64,000 bases of DNA from Apiosordaria backusii. Lineage: Eukaryota > Ascomycota > Sordariomycetes > Sordariales > Lasiosphaeriaceae. The stretch covers positions 124,001-188,000 of the forward strand of contig JAUKTV010000023.1 of the NCBI GenBank assembly GCA_030549205.1, written 5' to 3'. Of the stretch, positions 12,664 through 23,364 are shown in pieces; the first letter of the stretch is position 1; the number at the start of each line of letters is the position of its first letter. The translations under genes were made by a program, and so were the position numbers. The notes beneath the pieces were generated by a model, which made no database searches, had not been told where the DNA came from, and saw only the letters and a program-made list of their open reading frames with translations.

Positions 12664-13196
12664 TTGGGTTCAGTTGGGGATTGGTTTCCCCTTTTTATCA
12701 AACACGTGCCTGCCGCTCGAAACCCTTGCCAAGGTAGTCTCTTCGTCATAGCAAAGCAAACAGCAGACTGGAAGAAAGGAGAAGCTGAATACCAGTACAA
12801 CTTGACGTTCGTCGGAAGTCGGGTGCCTATCCGATCTCCTCTTCGAGCCTCGGCCCCATTTGGGAGCAGGAGCGGGGTGTCCAGTTAACGAGCTGCGGAT
12901 CCAAAGGCGTCTTATTATTGGTTGCTGAACTCACACACACTTGTACTGTGCGACATGCATGATCCCACATACTCATCACTCATCAAACCCTTCCTGATGG
13001 AGAAGAGGGTCTTCAGACCATTGGAATTGAATTTTGTATCTATTTTGAGATTCAAGTCAGAATTTGGATCTGATTGGACGCTGAACCCCGTGATCAAGAA
13101 ATGAGCGCGAGTGCGGCGCTGCTAACATCTTTGCGTCCCACAGCTCAGCGATACTTGAAGAACGCCATCACCCCTCTTCTACTCATCTCGCAAATT
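12664..13196. other. Divergent promoter region
   Basis: About 530 bases separate the starts of the NLR (minus) and the kinase-like gene (plus) and must hold both promoters. An alternative in-frame ATG for the kinase gene lies at 13101. No clear TATA box is seen. Confidence 0.4.
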
Positions 13197-14671
13197 ATGG
13201 ACGGCCCAACCCCACGCAATAGTCACGATGCAACCGACTTCCCAAGAGACTCACAACTAATTCCTGAAATGGATAGTACAAACGATCAGCCAGATAATAC
13301 ACGGACCATGGATAACACCACGAATGTGTCGACGTTGACCAACATCAAGGAAATTCTTGCTCGACTTGGCGGCGTCTTTCCCATGGACGAAGAAGCTGTC
13401 TTGGAGCGTAAGATTTTCCCAACACCTGCGGTAAAAAATGACATGCTGAGAACGACCGCTTCCCCCAGTTCTACCTGACGGCACCAAATTTGTCTCGATT
13501 GAGCGGTCTGGGATCAGTGCATATACAGCCACTGGTCGAATCAAGGCCCTTCAGTCAACCGGTCTCCTGAAAGAGTACTTCATCAAGGTCGATCATCCTG
13601 TATCTCCAGTTCATTCTCGCCATAACAAACAACTTACTCTCCATGTGACAGGCTGCATTCGGTGAACACGGACGGATAATGCTGAATGGGGAGGCAGTGT
13701 CGTCGCAGATGATCTACGACCTGTTGCCAGATTTCATTCCAAGGCCCTTTGGCTTCGGCGCTTACAAGCAGACGCCAACTGCATACTTTTATCTCTCCGA
13801 GTTTGTGGATATGGTTTGTTCTACACTCTTTCCCTGAGCGAATGGGATCCTAGATCTGCTGACACAGTTTTAGGACGTAACCACTCCCCCAGATCCCTCC
13901 GAATGGACCAAGAGACTCGCCAACATGCACAAGCAAAGTCGATCACCAACCGGGAAGTTTGGCTTCCCTGTAACAACTTGTGACGGTAAAACAGCCCATA
14001 CCGTCGACTGGGAGGAGAGCTGGACCGACTTCTACCGCAAGCTTCTCTTGGGTGTCTGCAGACTCGACATTGAAGCGAACGGATCGTGGCCTGAGCTGGA
14101 GCTTGCAACAAAACATGTGGCGAATGTTATTATCCCCCGTCTTCTGGGCAACTTGAAGACCGCAGAGGGCAAGCAGATCAAGCCATGCATAATACATGGA
14201 GACTTGTGGGAAGGCAACATGGGGATCAGTCGAAAAACAAACAAGTCTCTTCTATTCGACGCTGGATCGTATTTTGCCCACAATGAGATGGAGCTTGGGC
14301 ACTGGAGATGCGAATTCAGTTCGGTTTTCAGGGACAGTAGATACATCCAACACTACAAGCAGCACTACCCCCCTGCTGAGCCCGCCGAGGAGTTTGACGA
14401 CCGCAATAGATTGTATAGTCTCAAAGGGGCTATCAACTATTCCGTGGGACACCCGAACAGTTCATTGAGAAAGACGTAAGTCCTAGATTCAGAACGGCCG
14501 ACCCGTCTCTTGTCACGCAATTAACTTGGAGCTTATAGGGCGTACAACAACATGTTGTATCTCATTGAAAAGTACGCTCCCCTAGATGGTCTTGATAGAT
14601 ATGATTCAAGTATCGATCCATCGATTACAGGCGCCTGCATCGTGCCTCACCTTGCTGAAGGCTTGATCTAA
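13197..14671 (+). CDS. Fructosamine-3-kinase / ketosamine-kinase family protein
   Basis: Aminoglycoside-phosphotransferase-fold kinase of the fructosamine-3-kinase family, which phosphorylates sugar adducts on proteins (deglycation). Exons: 13197-13407, 13469-13599, 13652-13813, 13874-14475 and 14539-14671, giving 412 residues. All junctions close in phase. Family motifs are KFVSIERSGISAYTATGRI (small-molecule kinase start), FGEHGRIMLNGE, HGDLWEGNMGI (catalytic loop with Asp) and FDAGSYFAHNEMELG (metal-binding Asp replacing DFG). The first 70 residues are a polar, unconserved extension. An in-frame ATG at 13101 would add 32 residues rich in Ser, Arg and Leu that could be a mitochondrial presequence. 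For intron 2 the donor GTATCT was preferred to the weaker GTCGAT four codons earlier. The gene is divergent from the NLR. Confidence 0.85.
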
Positions 14672-14976
14672 ATGGCAAATGGTATCTAGGATTCGAGTCC
14701 ACAGGTAGCTTAGATAGGGATGTAGCAGTATCTTATGTCTCACATCCTCAGCTTGTCACATCCTATGGATGATAAGGCAGGGTTTCCTGCAGAATCCCTG
14801 ATCACAGTCTGTTGGCTGCCAGAGGTGCAGCTCACACTGTGTGCTGTGATTACCCCAGCCCCCACGTCTAAAGTTCGACATTATTTCCGACGGGACAGGT
14901 AACTTTACAGGTTTGTTCCTTTCCCGCCTTCGCCAAGTTCATGTTCTTCATGTAGTCAAGTATGATCGTATAAACA
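14672..14976. other. Intergenic spacer
   Basis: Short spacer between two plus-strand genes, with no ORF or motif of note. Confidence 0.4.
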
Positions 14977-16931
14977 ATGGTACCCCTTCCGCCACTTTCT
15001 CTAATGGAAGACAATGTCTCGATTCCCGAGCCTGACAAATCTGCGGTCTCCCAGCCTACAACCACCGAAGTGAAGTCAGAGAAGGAACCTTGCACCACCG
15101 CAGTCATCGGTAAAGATGACTCGATCGTTTCAAAAGAAGAAGAGTACACGCTCTTCCCCTCTTCCTTCCTCAAGCCTCTCCCCTACCTCCTCGGGTTTCT
15201 CCTGACCCTTTCCAGTAGGTTGCAGTTTCTCCTGTCGAGTCGGCGTTTTGCCTTGTTGTGCCAAGCAACGAGGTTCCTATACTTCATAACTCAAGGTTCT
15301 TAGCGGGGTATTGCTTACCGCATGTTGCAAGAACCGAAGATTGCGTTCTTCAAGACTGCCCTGTTTTGAAAGGGCAAGCGATGTGTCTGGAAGGGGAACT
15401 GATGATGTTGTTACCGATCTGATTTCCCCCGCTGATCACCGATCAACCAAATTATGAGGCATATTACTCTAAAGACATCACAGGACATCTGCTCACGAGA
15501 CTATCTGCTAACAACTTTGCCCCAGCACTCACCGCAACCATCTACTTCCCTCTCATACCCATGCTCTCAACCGGCTTCTCCGTCTCCATCCAATCTATCA
15601 ACCTCACCGTAACCGTCTACGCCATCTGCCAAGCCATCTCGCCTGGGTTCTTCGCCTCCCTCGCCGACTCCCCCCTCATTGGCCGCCGCCCCGTTCTCCT
15701 TTGTCTCACCGCCCTCTATGCCCTTGGCAGCCTAGGGCTGTCACTCAACAGCAGCTTCGGCCCCGAAAGACAAAGCTATGGGGTGCTGATAGCGATGAGA
15801 GCAATCCAAAGTTTAGGAGGAAGCGCCATACCCGCGCTAGGGTATGGGATAATAGCTGATGTTGCGCCTATTTTGGATCGAGGGAGGATGTTAGGCCCGG
15901 TGTTGAGTTTTTGCAATGGGCTGAGTGCTGCTGGGCCGGTTATTGCTGGGGGGTTGGCGTTGGGAACCAGGGGATATGTATGGGTATTTTGGGGATTACT
16001 TATTGTGGCGGTGGTTGGGTTTTTAATGACTGGCTTTTGGTTGCAGGAGACAGGGAGGGCGGTGGTTGGGAATGGGGGGAGGGAATTGGAGGGGTTGTGG
16101 CGGAGGGCTTGGGGGTCGTATTTTGCTAACGGGAGGGCGAAGAAGAAAGGGGTCGACGATGTGGAAGGGAATAAGAGAAAGGTACCAGAAGAGGAGGAGA
16201 AAAAGAACTGGGATCCGATAGCGGTATTCGCTTCGTTGAGGATCATCTTTTACCCTGACGCTGCGGCCGTGCTGTGGATAGTTGCGTCTAGTTACTGTGT
16301 GTACTACACGTTTCAGGTCGCCATACCAACAATCTTTGACGAGATCTACGAATACAACCCTCTCTTCATCGGGCTGGCGTTTTTACCTGGTTTAGCGGGG
16401 ATGACTATTGGTGGAATCATTGCTGAGAAGGTCATCGATCACCACTACGCCCGAGTGGCAGTCGAGTGTGGTCTCGACCCAGACACAAAAAGCAAGGCCA
16501 AGGGGAGTGATCTGAAAGACTTTCCAATCGAGAGAGCCCGATATCGGCGCTATGTTCCCTGGGTGGTGGCGGAGATGGCAGTGGTCGCCAGCTACGGATG
16601 GGTTGTACAGAATAGAGTCCACCCTGCCGTCCCTCTTATTATGCAGTTTTTGGCCTGCACGCTGTCCACGCTCATGAGCCATACTGCTAGTGCGTTGCTG
16701 GTGGACATCTTCCCTGATAGTTCAAGCAGTGCTTACGCCTCGGGACAGATTGCTCGATGCGGGCTGAGTGCCATCTCTGCTTTAGTTCTGCAGTCGCTTG
16801 TCGATGCTGTCGGGAGGGGTTGGTATTTCACCATTTTCTCTCTTTTTGTTGGGCTTACTGGGATTGTTTCGGTTTACATCAGTCTCTGGAAAGGAATGGC
16901 TTGGCGACGAAAGAGGTTGGGAAACCTCTGA
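14977..16931 (+). CDS. MFS transporter, DHA1 QDR/DTR1-like
   Basis: Twelve-helix exporter of the QDR/Dtr1 branch of DHA1, likely exporting drugs, dityrosine-like or other small compounds. Exons 14977-15214 and 15526-16931 are joined at phase 1 across an unusually long 311-nt intron (donor GTAGGT, branch GCTAAC, acceptor CCCCAG). The junction rebuilds helix 1 (LTLST-LTATIYFPLIP), which supports it strongly. Later features are INLTVTVYAICQAISPGFFA, loop SPLIGRRPVLL (motif A) and the family C-terminal segment FPDSSSSAYASGQIARCG. Length is 547 residues, or 538 if ATG 15004 is used. The first 50 residues are acidic and cytosolic. The central loop is Lys/Glu-rich. Confidence 0.88.
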
Positions 16932-17270
16932 GGCAAGTTTGGGTCATCAGGTTGGCCTCACGAAACACGCTACGGAGCATTTGGATAGCAATGAAAGTAT
17001 TGGTCTCATTTAGAATAGACATCTCATTTCGAATAAACAAAAGTGACGTGGAAAGTGTCTGGTTGAACGTGCTGGGAACAATTTGTCGGTCATATCTCTA
17101 TCTTCACATTTTGGGTCGCTTCAAGTCGGCTCGGTACTGATACGCGATGATCAACGCGTCTGCTGCTCTGGGACACCTTACGCAGCAAAGAAGAAAATAT
17201 GGCCAGCATCGAGGTGTTGGCCATGATAGATACGAGTCTGTGGGAGGTGGGCAAAAAGCAAAAAATGGAC
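16932..17270. other. Intergenic spacer
   Basis: 3' flank of the transporter. Nothing is recognisable before the tRNA. Confidence 0.4.
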
Positions 17271-17361
17271 TCGGATACCGGGAGTCGAACCCGGGGCTGT
17301 TGAGAGAACAGACACTTCTGAGAAGTGAGAGTCAACGATGTTACCGCTACACCATACCCGA
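17271..17361 (-). tRNA. tRNA-Glu(CUC) with intron
   Basis: Minus-strand cloverleaf of 91 nt. Acceptor TCGGGTA pairs with TATCCGA (one G-U). The D-arm region is TGGTGTAGCGGTAAC, and the T-arm CCGGG-TTCGACT-CCCGG is perfect. Anticodon stem GTTGA pairs with TCAAC around loop CTCTCA, giving anticodon CUC. About 21 bases 3' of position 37 form an intron. The exact intron ends are inferred from pairing. Confidence 0.88.
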
Positions 17362-17536
17362 ATTGAATCGTGAATGGTCCGATTTGATGGATGGTAGATC
17401 GGAAGTGGGGTTATTGAAAGGAAACGCTCTACGGTCTCAAATGATACGAAGAATGTCACAAGGAGGCAAGGAGAAACATATTGGGAAGAGTGTAGGTTTT
17501 TGAGTATTAGTTGGGATGATTATAGTGACTTACTGT

Positions 17537-18061
17537 TTAATGAAAGTAGGTTGTCCCCTTCGGGGAGATAGCGCGATCGTCGGAGCGATTGCCACGGGCA
17601 ACAGTACGGGCAGAACGCCTGACAAACAGAGTCTCGGGTTCAGGACAGTGCTGCTCCCAGAAGTTAGGCTGATAGCGAGAGTCTTGAGTAATGTCATAGG
17701 GGTTGTATGGGCATCCCTCGAAGCCGTCGTCAACATTGGAGCAGTTGTCGATGATGAGATAGCCCATAGAGGATGAAGTTGAGAATACACTGCCTGCAGT
17801 GCTCTCTTGAGAGGAAAGGGAGAGCTGAGAGGGGTCTACGGTGGGAGCATTGGACCAAGCATGCCACTCATAATTGGCCTTTGCGAGGGTACTTACCGAT
17901 GGATCATCACGGGCTAAGTAGGTGCTGCCAGCTCCGGAAGACACAGACTGATCAACAGTTGTGGAGTTGGTGGAGCTGGCATCATCAGAAGGAGGTACTG
18001 AGCCGGGTCCCATGAACATCTCCCACAGGCAGTTCGCCAGGCTTTTGACGGTGGAAGCCAT
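17537..18061 (-). CDS. Hypothetical protein, 174 residues
   Basis: Single-exon ORF with no family I recognise. ATG 18061 is chosen because the longer frame (to 18109) would add an unusual polar leader. The N-terminal half is Ser/Thr/Asp-rich and probably disordered. The middle carries a compact acidic segment with Cys, Gly and Tyr (DDGFEGCPYNPYDITQD). The C-terminus is basic and ends in TTYFH. There is no signal peptide or membrane helix. An upstream AT-rich stretch (TTTAAA near 18334) could be promoter. It may be lineage-specific. Confidence 0.5.
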   Translation of the reverse strand: MASTVKSLANCLWEMFMGPGSVPPSDDASSTNSTTVDQSVSSGAGSTYLARDDPSVSTLAKANYEWHAWSNAPTVDPSQLSLSSQESTAGSVFSTSSSMGYLIIDNCSNVDDGFEGCPYNPYDITQDSRYQPNFWEQHCPEPETLFVRRSARTVARGNRSDDRAISPKGTTYFH

Positions 18062-20596
18062 CGTGAAGAAGATGTATGGGGTTGAATGTGTATAATTTCC
18101 CTGAGACACCTGACAAGGTCGAAGACTCTCACACCAACAAGGCTTTGAATGGGTTTTGTTGCTTGCTTGTTATTCTGTAATCAATAGCACTCCAGGTGCT
18201 GGGGTACAGTGAGACAAGCAAACGGCCTTGTCAGAAGAATCCTCGACGGCGTCAACAGTGTCTGGAAAATGATACGCTAGATGATGATGATGATCAAGAC
18301 TTTTCGAAGAGAGGATGACCAGGGCCTTTAAATAAAAATGGAAGGCCCATTAACAATGCTATTGCGCATATTCAAACAAAGGACCTAGACCTCACACTGC
18401 CTCTTTCTTGTTCGGCTTGATGAGATGCCGACACTTCATGAATTCTCTGAACAATGCCATTGACCCCCACCTACCCCCACGCTGAGGACAAAGAAGTCGG
18501 GGCCTTTGGAGGCAAAACTCAAACCAGAAGCTGTTGATCAGCTTTGACCAGTTGGACACTCGAGCCTAGATAGATTTGGCGGCACCGACGGATGGCTGGG
18601 CAAGTCTGGGCAAAGTGTCACCTGTTCCAAGCCACATTTGGGCGGCAGGAGGAGTGATGGATGAAGCGCGCGCCACGACTGCTTCGAGGTTGTGTGCCGT
18701 GCCATCACAGTGATGGCTCCAAAATAGTGCACATTTAGCATCACCTGGCAGGACTCTCAGACGGACCGGCGAAAGTCCAGAAGCTATAACTCTGTTTGCT
18801 CTGATTGGCTTGCGGGGACGGGACAAGTGACGACAATCGTTGGCTCGTCTGTCTTTGAGTTTCAGTTGTTCGGAACACAGTCCCGTTGATTGGAAGACAC
18901 ATTTCGACAACAGGAAGCATCCTGTGCTTGGTCAAGTCTCTCTGGCATGTGAAAATGTGCGTCTGTCTCACCACCCGCTCGTTCCCGTGTGCCCCTCATC
19001 CGATGGAACCACATGCTCGGTGGTCAAAAATAGGCCGCAAACATGCGAGGGAGGCTGTGATGGAAAAAGCTGGTGTGTTAGACAGAGGGCACAGGAGCGC
19101 CTCGTTCACGCATATGATCGCCCTTCAGCTCGGCAGTCACATACGTAAATGCAGCCCCTGTACCCAAACACAGAGAAGCTAAAATATCACAGAGTGCGCG
19201 CATTACTTACATTACCTTATTTGGTTTCGTCATTTTCTTGAAACCTCTTCAACTGGGATCCAACGACGGACGGGCCGTTTGACGTGCAACGGTCACAAAG
19301 ATTCCGCTTACCATGCAAAAAAGTAACGCTTCTACGCCTGCCATTTCTTTTCCCCAGCCAGCAGACCTGGAGCGGGATTTCGGGTCACGTTCCAGCGGGA
19401 AGGGCCGCTTTCATATGATCTGAAGCGGTATCGGACAGGGTTTCCCTACCTCGGCCAAACAACCCGAACCCTTGTGTTTACAAGGGTGACTGACCCAAGC
19501 ACTTGGAACTCACTCGACCGACGGCACCTCGTCTTCTGCGGTCACTTTTCTCTCAAAAACACCTCGCTCCCCAGATCCCTTTTTTTTGTTTTCAAGTTTA
19601 CTTCCCAAAGACCCGTGACAGCATCGCCCAAGACACACACCTCTTGTTTGCCAACGCTAAAAACGCGCCTTCTCGTTTTCCCGCCGGTTTGGTGGTTCAA
19701 CACCCGCCGATTCCAACCCCTCCAAGTTCCCCCCGGGCCACGTGGGGCCACGCAGTGGGGTCTATCACCGTCACCGCCCTATCCAAGCTTCTGACCGCCA
19801 GAAACAAGCATCACGATCTCAACAGAAATTCAATCTAGATTTTCCACGCACCTTCCGACTGGCCGGAACACATCTCCTGGATTGCCGAAAAGGGCGACTT
19901 ACATCCATCACGAACCACGCATCCCCAGAGCCCCAGCCCCTAGCGAAGCCAGCATCGCTCTCCCGGATTCGATCCTCGAGATATTTCCCCTCAAAGCGGT
20001 GTCGGGGCTCACAAACAGCTCGCCGTATGATTTTCTGTTTTGCTGGGTTTGAGGTCTGGACCCGCATATTTTTGGCCCGGCACACAGGTTTTCTCGCGTC
20101 CCAATTTTGGGAACCCCTCCTCTGGGCTTGCATGGACCTGCATTTTATGGGTGTGACGTGCCAATAGCAGACTGGTTGGTGGGCAAGTGACGCACTCTAT
20201 TTGCCGTGCTGCAGGTCGAGCAGCGGTGTCAACACTGTGTCAAACTGTGCAGTTGACGCTGTCGGTCAAACAGTACAGGACCCCACTTATACCCACTCGG
20301 TGGCCGGTTGTTTACTTCCGATCACCAAAAGACAAGGGGCAACCGGGCCCGGTTGGCTCTGACCGCAACTTCAGCTTGATTTGGCTGCGGGTTCAAACAT
20401 CTCCCTGCGACAACCGCCGATCTGGGACACTCCACCATCCGCGCCGGGTCTCCACGCGGTGAAGGATTCAAGAAGAACGCTTCTCCCGCCTTCCCGTCCC
20501 GCTTCTTATTTTCCCCGGTTGGCTTTTTTGGAAACTTCCCGCCGAATCCGTCCCAATTCTAATGTCCCAAAGTTCCGACTCGACGCCAACGACATC
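18062..20596. other. Long gene-free spacer (2.5 kb)
   Basis: Contains a short GAT-type microsatellite near 18281 (minus-strand gene side) and many short overlapping ORFs without family features. The last several hundred bases are CT/C-rich and probably promoter and leader of the gene at 20597. No RNA gene was recognised. Confidence 0.4.
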
Positions 20597-21496
20597 ATGG
20601 CTGCCGCTGTTTTACATTTGAGAGAGTCTATCGACCGCCCAGACTCACGGGTTAGCTTCGCGCGATCAGAAGCTTCCAGCCATTCAACCTACCACAGCTT
20701 CCAGGACCTCGACGTCTTAGAGCCTGAGGTTCCGCCATCAGAGCAGTCCAAATCCACCTCGCGGTCACCTGTCTGTCTGCCGGCTCCGACATCTGTTCCC
20801 ACCACAAGCCAAAGGCCGCCAGCAGCTTGGGAAATGCGGAGGCAGGACTCGGGTTACGAATCAATCACCCCGGCCCGCAAGGATTCACTCAGCTCTCATC
20901 ACCAAGGGGCCTCGACGACATCTTTGGCTTCAAGCAGCCGGAAACGTGTCAGGCCTGCGACCAGACGATCTCCAAGATCTGCCCCAGTTTCGCAGCTGCA
21001 ACGAAGTAGTTGCCGTTCTGCCTCACCCGCCCGCAGCTACCGACAATCGGGTGAGGTTCAACAAGAAGTGACATACTTTCAGTTCCCACAGCCGGAATTT
21101 ACCACCGAACAGGCACTGGACGATACGCCTATGGCCACCAGTGCCCACAGCCCTCGGGACTTTGCTCCCGAAGCCAACTACTCACTCAAATCTGAGGTCG
21201 TAGCATATCCACTCCCTCCGCAAACAACACATTACTGGACCAGTGACCAGACGCGGCGACTCGAATATGCGGCCATTGATGCGGCAAGCAAGGGCGTTCG
21301 CGGTTGGGTCATGCGCCACGTTGTCCCGGAGTGCTTTGTGCCCACAAGCAAGCGACGGATTGGCTTTGAGGACGACAGAGGCAGTGTGATTCGGTACCGC
21401 CTCGATCTGGACACAGAGGATGATGCCGAGGAGAGGGCGAGCTCGAATTCGAGAAAGGGGTGGAGAACTTGGTTGTTCAGCGTTCGGCGCCGTTGA
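20597..21496 (+). CDS. Conserved hypothetical protein, 299 residues
   Basis: Single-exon gene. The first two thirds are low-complexity, rich in Ser, Arg, Pro and Gln (many SP and RS-like pairs), and likely disordered. The C-terminal 75 residues look folded and conserved: TRRLEYAAIDAASKGVRGW followed by a Cys/Pro turn (VPECFVP), the basic-acidic segment RRIGFEDDRGSVIRYRLDLD, and a basic tail ending SVRRR. I recall similar C-termini in ascomycete proteins of unknown function but cannot name a domain. ATG 20597 is preferred to in-frame 20381 because translated sequence before it resembles leader DNA. A 25-base T-run begins 15 bases after the stop codon. Confidence 0.65.
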   Translation: MAAAVLHLRESIDRPDSRVSFARSEASSHSTYHSFQDLDVLEPEVPPSEQSKSTSRSPVCLPAPTSVPTTSQRPPAAWEMRRQDSGYESITPARKDSLSSHHQGASTTSLASSSRKRVRPATRRSPRSAPVSQLQRSSCRSASPARSYRQSGEVQQEVTYFQFPQPEFTTEQALDDTPMATSAHSPRDFAPEANYSLKSEVVAYPLPPQTTHYWTSDQTRRLEYAAIDAASKGVRGWVMRHVVPECFVPTSKRRIGFEDDRGSVIRYRLDLDTEDDAEERASSNSRKGWRTWLFSVRRR

Positions 21497-21511
21497 TAGG
21501 GCTGGTCTTTC

Positions 21512-21536
21512 TTTTTTTTTTTTTTTTTTTTTTTTT
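21512..21536 (+). repeat. T25 homopolymer
   Basis: Uninterrupted run of 25 T, preceded by TTTC, just after the stop codon at 21496. It is on the sense strand, so it is not a poly-A scar of a plus-strand retrocopy. It could be a 3'-UTR element or the A-tail of a minus-strand insertion. Confidence 0.9.
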
Positions 21537-22125
21537 GGTATATTTGCACAGATCGGCGCAATGTCATTTTTGGGGGCAGCATGGTTTGGGATCACAGAAC
21601 ATTATCGGCGCGCATCGCATTTTTGAGGGGGCATCACATGGGATGGGCGTTTTATATACCCTGCAGCATCTTTGCTTTGAGCTTTCATTGCTCGTCATTA
21701 TCACCTGAGAGACAAGACTGGAATCTGGTCGAGGGGACGAAAGCCATTTACTTTTTTTTTTTTAGGCGAATTACGTTTATTTTAATCGTGGAGGAGGTAA
21801 TGTCTGTCAGGGTGCTTGTTATTGGATTTCGGATGATGCGGGATGGATGTTGGAAAATATGATGCTTAAGCATGGAGGGAGGATGTCTTTTGAGGCAGAG
21901 ATAAGGAAGGATAGTGATGAAAAAGACAAGCAGATACACATAGGTGGCCACAAAGTCATAGATCGAGTATATAATGGCATCAATTTTACTTGGTTCTCAA
22001 AGTAGTCCTCTTTCGACATGACTTCGCTCATACAGGTTTTCCAGCCACGCACACATATCCTACCCATCACCCAGAGCCAACCACCAGGCCGCTTCCTCAT
22101 TCGCTCTACGTCTTGATTGAGCTTA
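21537..22125. other. Spacer with no recognised gene
   Basis: Short ORFs on both strands have no family features. A second T-run lies near 21752. Confidence 0.4.
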
Positions 22126-22389
22126 TCAACAACCACGCCTCAACTTCTCCAGAATCTCAGTACGAGGCGGAACCCAAGCGGCGGCACTCTCCGTCCCGAC
22201 CGTCCGTACATACCCCCCGCAAGCCTCGAGGTCGTCAGTCGTCGGGCAGTCAGCAGAGTCGTTGGCCAGCTGGTCAGCATGGTAGCAGAGATTGCTAATG
22301 CAGGATGCGCCGGGGTTGCAGCTGTCGTCGGTGAAGCATTCGTTGACCTTGATTTTGAGAGAGAGTGTGTGTGTGTCAGAATTTGCCAA
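22126..22389 (-). CDS. Possible last exon of a small cysteine-rich protein
   Basis: Open frame of about 80 residues on the minus strand with a regular Cys pattern: VNECFTDDSCNPGASC, then SNLCYHADQ, DCPTTDD, EACGGY and a terminal GC. There is no ATG at its start. Just upstream on the minus strand is a pyrimidine-rich CACACACTCTCTCTC stretch and AAG, like a 3' splice site, so this is best read as an exon. Upstream minus-strand frames also carry Cys clusters (FCQGTDNCTCPSF near 22900, CLYCHLKLG near 22560 ending at a GTAAGT donor), which could be earlier exons. I could not close a complete model with a start codon and signal peptide. It may be a gene, a decayed gene or chance. Confidence 0.3.
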   Translation of the reverse strand: MANSDTHTLSLKIKVNECFTDDSCNPGASCISNLCYHADQLANDSADCPTTDDLEACGGYVRTVGTESAAAWVPPRTEILEKLRRGC

Positions 22390-23364
22390 GAGGTGATTTC
22401 ATGGCTGCTTTGAAGTGACGGGAGTTAAAAATGATGTTTAGTAAAATAGAAAGCATTTGGTGCTTTGGATACCTATTTTCGAGTAGAATGTGAAAAGTTT
22501 GAAAATGAGGAGTCTGTTTATCTCTGTCAGCAAAACCATACTTACTCCCAGTTTGAGGTGACAATACAGGCACTGCTACTGAGGTAAGTTGCGGCATAAG
22601 AACCATACCTATAGACTACGACTTATATTCCAGTGTCTCGGCCTGAAAGAATCGTTGATAGGTCTTGATGGCTGGTTGACAGACCTTATGAAATGGTTAG
22701 AAAGCTCCAGAAGATAGTTGATAGGCCTCTTGGAAAAGCCACTTGATATTGGAACTAGATCGAACTCGCATATTCAGTAGTTTCTTTGATTTGCGAGCTG
22801 TTGCGGGTGTGTGGTGGGTTATTTAGCAGTGCCTGTTTCTTTACCTGAGGTATGTTGAAGTAGGTCAGAAAAGACGGGCATGTACAGTTATCAGTGCCTT
22901 GACAAAACTCAGAGGTTGACTTTTGCTGGGTGTAAAATGATGGATTATGCCGATCTTTAGGCGACATGATAAAATAGGCAACTTACTTTAGCTAGGTACG
23001 TTGGGTTTAAGATAGGGAACCAGTAGGGCTCCAAAGAACACATGTTTCTCGAACATTTCTGTGTGTGTATGGGCTGTTGTGACTATGTCAAAAGCGAAGA
23101 GAAGATCAGAATATATGTACATGGCCTATCTTCAGTAAATATCAACAGCAGCAAAGGGAAAATGCCGTCCCTTCGTCCTTCCAATAACCTAGCTCTTCCA
23201 AACGCCGTTTGACCTAGTATATGTGCATATATAGTAGAAAAATAGAAACAGATAAAAAAGGGTATCTATGCCATGCGCCCACACATCCCACCATATTTCA
23301 GCAAAGCCAGTAATCACTGGCACAAAAAACCACCGTTGTTCTTTTGGTCAAGATGTTTAACCAC
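22390..23364. other. Spacer, possibly holding 5' exons of the cysteine-rich gene
   Basis: AT-rich for the window. It holds the minus-strand Cys-containing fragments described under the preceding entry and nothing else identifiable. Confidence 0.35.
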
